NCBI GenBank assembly: GCA_016650315.1
Contig: JAENVZ010000061.1
Span: 1 to 7,380 of the forward strand
Length of the DNA stretch: 7,380 nucleotides
Direction: 5' to 3'
Source of the DNA: Alphaproteobacteria bacterium
GTDB lineage: Bacteria > Pseudomonadota > Alphaproteobacteria > Sphingomonadales > Sphingomonadaceae
In this document: positions 5,360-7,380 of the stretch, one piece after another
Layout: every line of letters starts with the position of its first letter
How positions within the stretch are numbered: the stretch's first letter is position 1
The notes under the pieces: generated by a model
The model's input: the letters and a program-made list of their open reading frames with translations, nothing else
The model's database searches: none
Told to the model about the DNA's origin: nothing
Translations under genes and position numbers: made by a program

Positions 5360-6142
5360 ATGCAAAACGATGCGGTCGAGCGGGAAGAACGGGGGGCACT
5401 CACGATCTTACGGCTATGCCGCCCGGAGAAAATGAACGCGCTGACCGAACAATTGAAGCATGAGCTTGGCCAGCATGTCCCGGCTTTCTTCCAAAATCCT
5501 GATGCGCGATGCCTGGTGATTACAGGCTCAGGCGGCGCTTTTTGTGCTGGTGGCGATCTTGCCACGCTTCGGGATGGCCAAAGCCCCGCCGAAACCCGGG
5601 CGCGAATGGAGCGCTCCCATCTTTGGGCAAAATATCTGTTGTCGGGAACCAAGCCGGTCATTACCGCCGTCAATGGCGCCGCTGCGGGCGCTGGTTTTGG
5701 CCTGGCGCTGATGGGCGACATTATACTTGCATCCGAGGATGCCTATTTCCTGCCGGGCTTCTCTGCGGTCGGCGTTGCCGCCGATCTTGCACTAACGATG
5801 ACACTCTCACGGGCGGTCGGCACGCCGCGGGCAAAGGACATTCTGCTCAGCAACCGCAAAATCAAGGCTCGCGAGGCGCTGGAGATGGGGATGATAAGCC
5901 GCATGTTGCCGAGCGAATCCCTGATGTCCGAAGCCATAGCCCTTGGCGAGAAACTTGCGGCGGGTCCTACCCTCGCGCTGGGTCTGACCAAGGATCTTGT
6001 CAATCAGTCGTTCGATCTTCCGCTAGATGCTTATTTGGCGCGCGAGATCGCTGCGCAGGTTGAAACCTTCGCGTCAGCGGATTGCATCGAAGGCGTCGAT
6101 GCTTTCTTCTCGAAGCGACCCCCTCAGTTCCAGGGCCGATAA
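5360..6142 (+). CDS. Crotonase, PaaG-like enoyl-CoA isomerase/hydratase
   Basis: This encodes a 260-residue crotonase-superfamily enzyme acting on a CoA thioester in the cytoplasm. The oxyanion-hole regions are SGGAFCAGGDLATL (57-70) and NGAAAGAGFGLALMGDI (105-121). An N-terminal RPEKMNALTEQL (21-32) matches the CoA-binding part. Overall the sequence, down to the end FFSKRPPQFQGR (249-260), resembles PaaG (2-(1,2-epoxy-1,2-dihydrophenyl)acetyl-CoA isomerase). The two catalytic glutamates of classical enoyl-CoA hydratase are absent. Asp142 instead falls at the position of the PaaG catalytic Asp, so isomerisation is more likely than hydration. Oddly, the Gly-Gly that normally follows that Asp is replaced by Leu-Ala (DLALTM). 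Start: ATG at 5360 with GGGAGAG 6 bases upstream. The neighbouring aldehyde dehydrogenase gene is convergent, 108 bases away. Substrate unknown; an aromatic or alicyclic acyl-CoA is a fair guess. Confidence 0.92.
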   Translation: MQNDAVEREERGALTILRLCRPEKMNALTEQLKHELGQHVPAFFQNPDARCLVITGSGGAFCAGGDLATLRDGQSPAETRARMERSHLWAKYLLSGTKPVITAVNGAAAGAGFGLALMGDIILASEDAYFLPGFSAVGVAADLALTMTLSRAVGTPRAKDILLSNRKIKAREALEMGMISRMLPSESLMSEAIALGEKLAAGPTLALGLTKDLVNQSFDLPLDAYLAREIAAQVETFASADCIEGVDAFFSKRPPQFQGR

Positions 6143-6250
6143 AGCCTATTTCCGCTGGCTGAACGATATGGGTTTGGGCACCGGCCTGTGGTCGATGCCT
6201 TCCTATTGGCGCAGCTTGCCTTATCGGTTGATCCGATGCGCCCGGCCCTT

Positions 6251-7380
6251 TTATAGCCTCACGGCCACCGATTTGGTTTCGAGAAACGCTTCGACGCCTT
6301 CGGCGCCATATTCTCGTCCCCAACCTGACTGTTTGTAGCCACCAAACGGCACCGACGCTTCAAGGGATGCTCCGCCATTGACCTGGATCATGCCAGCGCG
6401 GATCTTGCGCGCCATTTTGTGAACTTTGCCGACGTCCTGGGTCCACAAATAGGCCGCCAGCCCATATTCTGTATCATTGGCTTGGCGCGCGATCGCGTCC
6501 AGATCGTCATCATCAAACGGCATCGCCGCCACGACCGGCCCGAAGATCTCTTCGCGTACCACCCGCATGTCGCGATTGGCATTGGCAATAACAGTGGGCT
6601 GGATAAAATATCCCTGATCGCCCACACGCACGCCCCCTTGGACGACCTCGGCCCCTTCATCAATGCCGGACTGGATATAGCCCGCGACGCGATCAAACTG
6701 CCCCTGGGAAACAAGCGGCCCGATCTGGCTGTCCGGGTGAAGCCCTGGCAAGACCTTGAGCGCGGCAGCAAACTGGCTGATCCCTTCCACAACGCGATCG
6801 AATATGGCGCGGTGGATAAAGAGTCGCGAGCCAGCGACGCAGACCTGCCCTGAATTGGCGAAAATTTGCATGGCCGCACCGGGGATTGCCGCGTCCAGAT
6901 TGGCATCGGGAAAGATAAACGAGGGCGACTTCCCACCCAATTCAAGCGTAACGCGTTTAAGGTTGCCTGCCGCCGCCTGGACGATCCATTTCCCGGTCGC
7001 GGTTGAACCGGTAAATGAAATCTTGTCGACCATTTCATGCTCGACGAGCGCCTTGCCCGCGACCGCGCCATGGCCGACGACAATATTGATCACGCCCTTT
7101 GGAAAATCGCATTCGCGGATGAGTTCGGCAAGCTTGAGCGCGCTCAGCGGTGTGAGTTCGGCGGGCTTCATCACAACGGTGCAACCTGCCGCAAGCGCCT
7201 GGGCGAGCTTGGCCACCTCCATCACGAAAGGGAAGTTCCATGGCGTGATTGTCCCCACCACGCCGACCGGCTCCTTGAGGGAATAGGCATGAACATTGGG
7301 CATTGTCGTATTATGGATCTGTCCGGTGATCTTGCCGCACCAGCCCGCAAAATAGCGCAGATAGGATACCGCAATACCAA
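6251..7380 (-). CDS. NAD(P)-dependent aldehyde dehydrogenase, N-terminus beyond right edge
   Basis: This is the C-terminal part (375 full codons plus stop) of an aldehyde dehydrogenase, which oxidises an aldehyde to its acid with NAD(P)+. The frame stays open to the right edge: upstream of an internal Met at 7303 it reads SYLRYFAGWCGKITGQ, a familiar family segment, so that Met is not the start. About 110-120 N-terminal residues are missing against the usual 480-500. Numbering from that Met, the key elements are PWNFP with Asn23, VVMKPAE with Lys46, the FTGST cofactor loop (97-101), ELGGKSP with general base Glu121, GQVCVAGSR with nucleophile Cys155, EEIFGPV with Glu252, and PFGGYKQSGWGREYG near the end. 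All catalytic residues are present, so the enzyme should be active. It belongs to the broad class of betaine-, phenylacet- and other aldehyde dehydrogenases; the substrate cannot be told. It is convergent with the crotonase gene. Confidence 0.96.
   Translation of the reverse strand, partial: GIAVSYLRYFAGWCGKITGQIHNTTMPNVHAYSLKEPVGVVGTITPWNFPFVMEVAKLAQALAAGCTVVMKPAELTPLSALKLAELIRECDFPKGVINIVVGHGAVAGKALVEHEMVDKISFTGSTATGKWIVQAAAGNLKRVTLELGGKSPSFIFPDANLDAAIPGAAMQIFANSGQVCVAGSRLFIHRAIFDRVVEGISQFAAALKVLPGLHPDSQIGPLVSQGQFDRVAGYIQSGIDEGAEVVQGGVRVGDQGYFIQPTVIANANRDMRVVREEIFGPVVAAMPFDDDDLDAIARQANDTEYGLAAYLWTQDVGKVHKMARKIRAGMIQVNGGASLEASVPFGGYKQSGWGREYGAEGVEAFLETKSVAVRL

Noticed and set aside
5509..6063. 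A 184-codon plus-strand open frame
   Set aside because: It overlaps the crotonase in another frame; all recognisable motifs are in the crotonase frame.
6208..6252. Possible terminator between the convergent crotonase and aldehyde dehydrogenase genes (GGCGCA paired with TGCGCC, then TTTT)
   Set aside because: The stem is only 6 bp with a 23-base loop and the T-run starts 6 bases after it; too weak to call.
6143..6253. Thirty-seven sense codons in frame after the crotonase stop
   Set aside because: The crotonase already ends at the family's usual C-terminus (KRPPQFQGR), so this is unlikely to be a broken extension; the reading has no recognisable domain.
6388..7083. A 231-codon minus-strand open frame rich in Ser and Arg
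   Set aside because: It is an out-of-frame shadow of the aldehyde dehydrogenase, whose catalytic motifs are all in the other frame.

Overview
The window looks like chromosomal or accessory DNA of an alphaproteobacterium, most likely a sphingomonad (Sphingobium, Novosphingobium or Sphingopyxis type). This rests on the moderately GC-rich coding sequence, on a TonB-dependent receptor of the style that is greatly expanded in that group, and on the mix of small catabolic enzymes around it. The genus is inferred; there is no rRNA or other marker gene to fix it.

Layout, left to right. Positions 1-1514 (minus) hold the N-terminal two thirds of an outer-membrane TonB-dependent receptor, which runs off the left edge. 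A 471-base control region follows (1515-1985). It contains a candidate leftward promoter, a perfect 17-bp palindrome just upstream of that promoter, and an AT-rich island with a candidate rightward promoter. A small MmcQ/YjbR-family gene reads right (1986-2408) and meets, tail to tail, a glyoxalase/VOC-family gene (2439-2825, minus). Between that gene and an NTF2/SnoaL-like gene (2979-3395, minus) lies a 20-bp perfect inverted repeat, ending just before the VOC ribosome-binding site. A gap of about 420 bases with no convincing gene but one clear dyad follows. Then come an MmgE/PrpD-family gene (3817-5202, minus), a divergent crotonase of the PaaG-like isomerase type (5360-6142, plus), and the C-terminal three quarters of an NAD(P)-dependent aldehyde dehydrogenase (6251-7380, minus) cut by the right edge.

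Taken together this reads as part of a catabolic locus. The receptor would import a ligand across the outer membrane. The aldehyde dehydrogenase, the CoA-ester isomerase/hydratase and the MmgE/PrpD protein fit oxidation of an aldehyde to an acid and further breakdown of CoA-thioester or polycarboxylate intermediates. The VOC and SnoaL-like proteins are small-fold enzymes often found beside aromatic, terpenoid or steroid degradation genes. The substrate cannot be read from the sequence. The genes are not one operon: strand changes imply at least five transcription units, so the inverted repeats in the intergenic regions are the best candidates for shared or local control.

No RNA genes, CRISPR arrays, insertion sequences, attachment sites or replication origins were recognised. 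No pathway-level novelty can be proved from this window; the strongest unexplained signals are the hairpin at 2844-2894, the palindrome at 1635-1651 and the dyad at 3649-3677.
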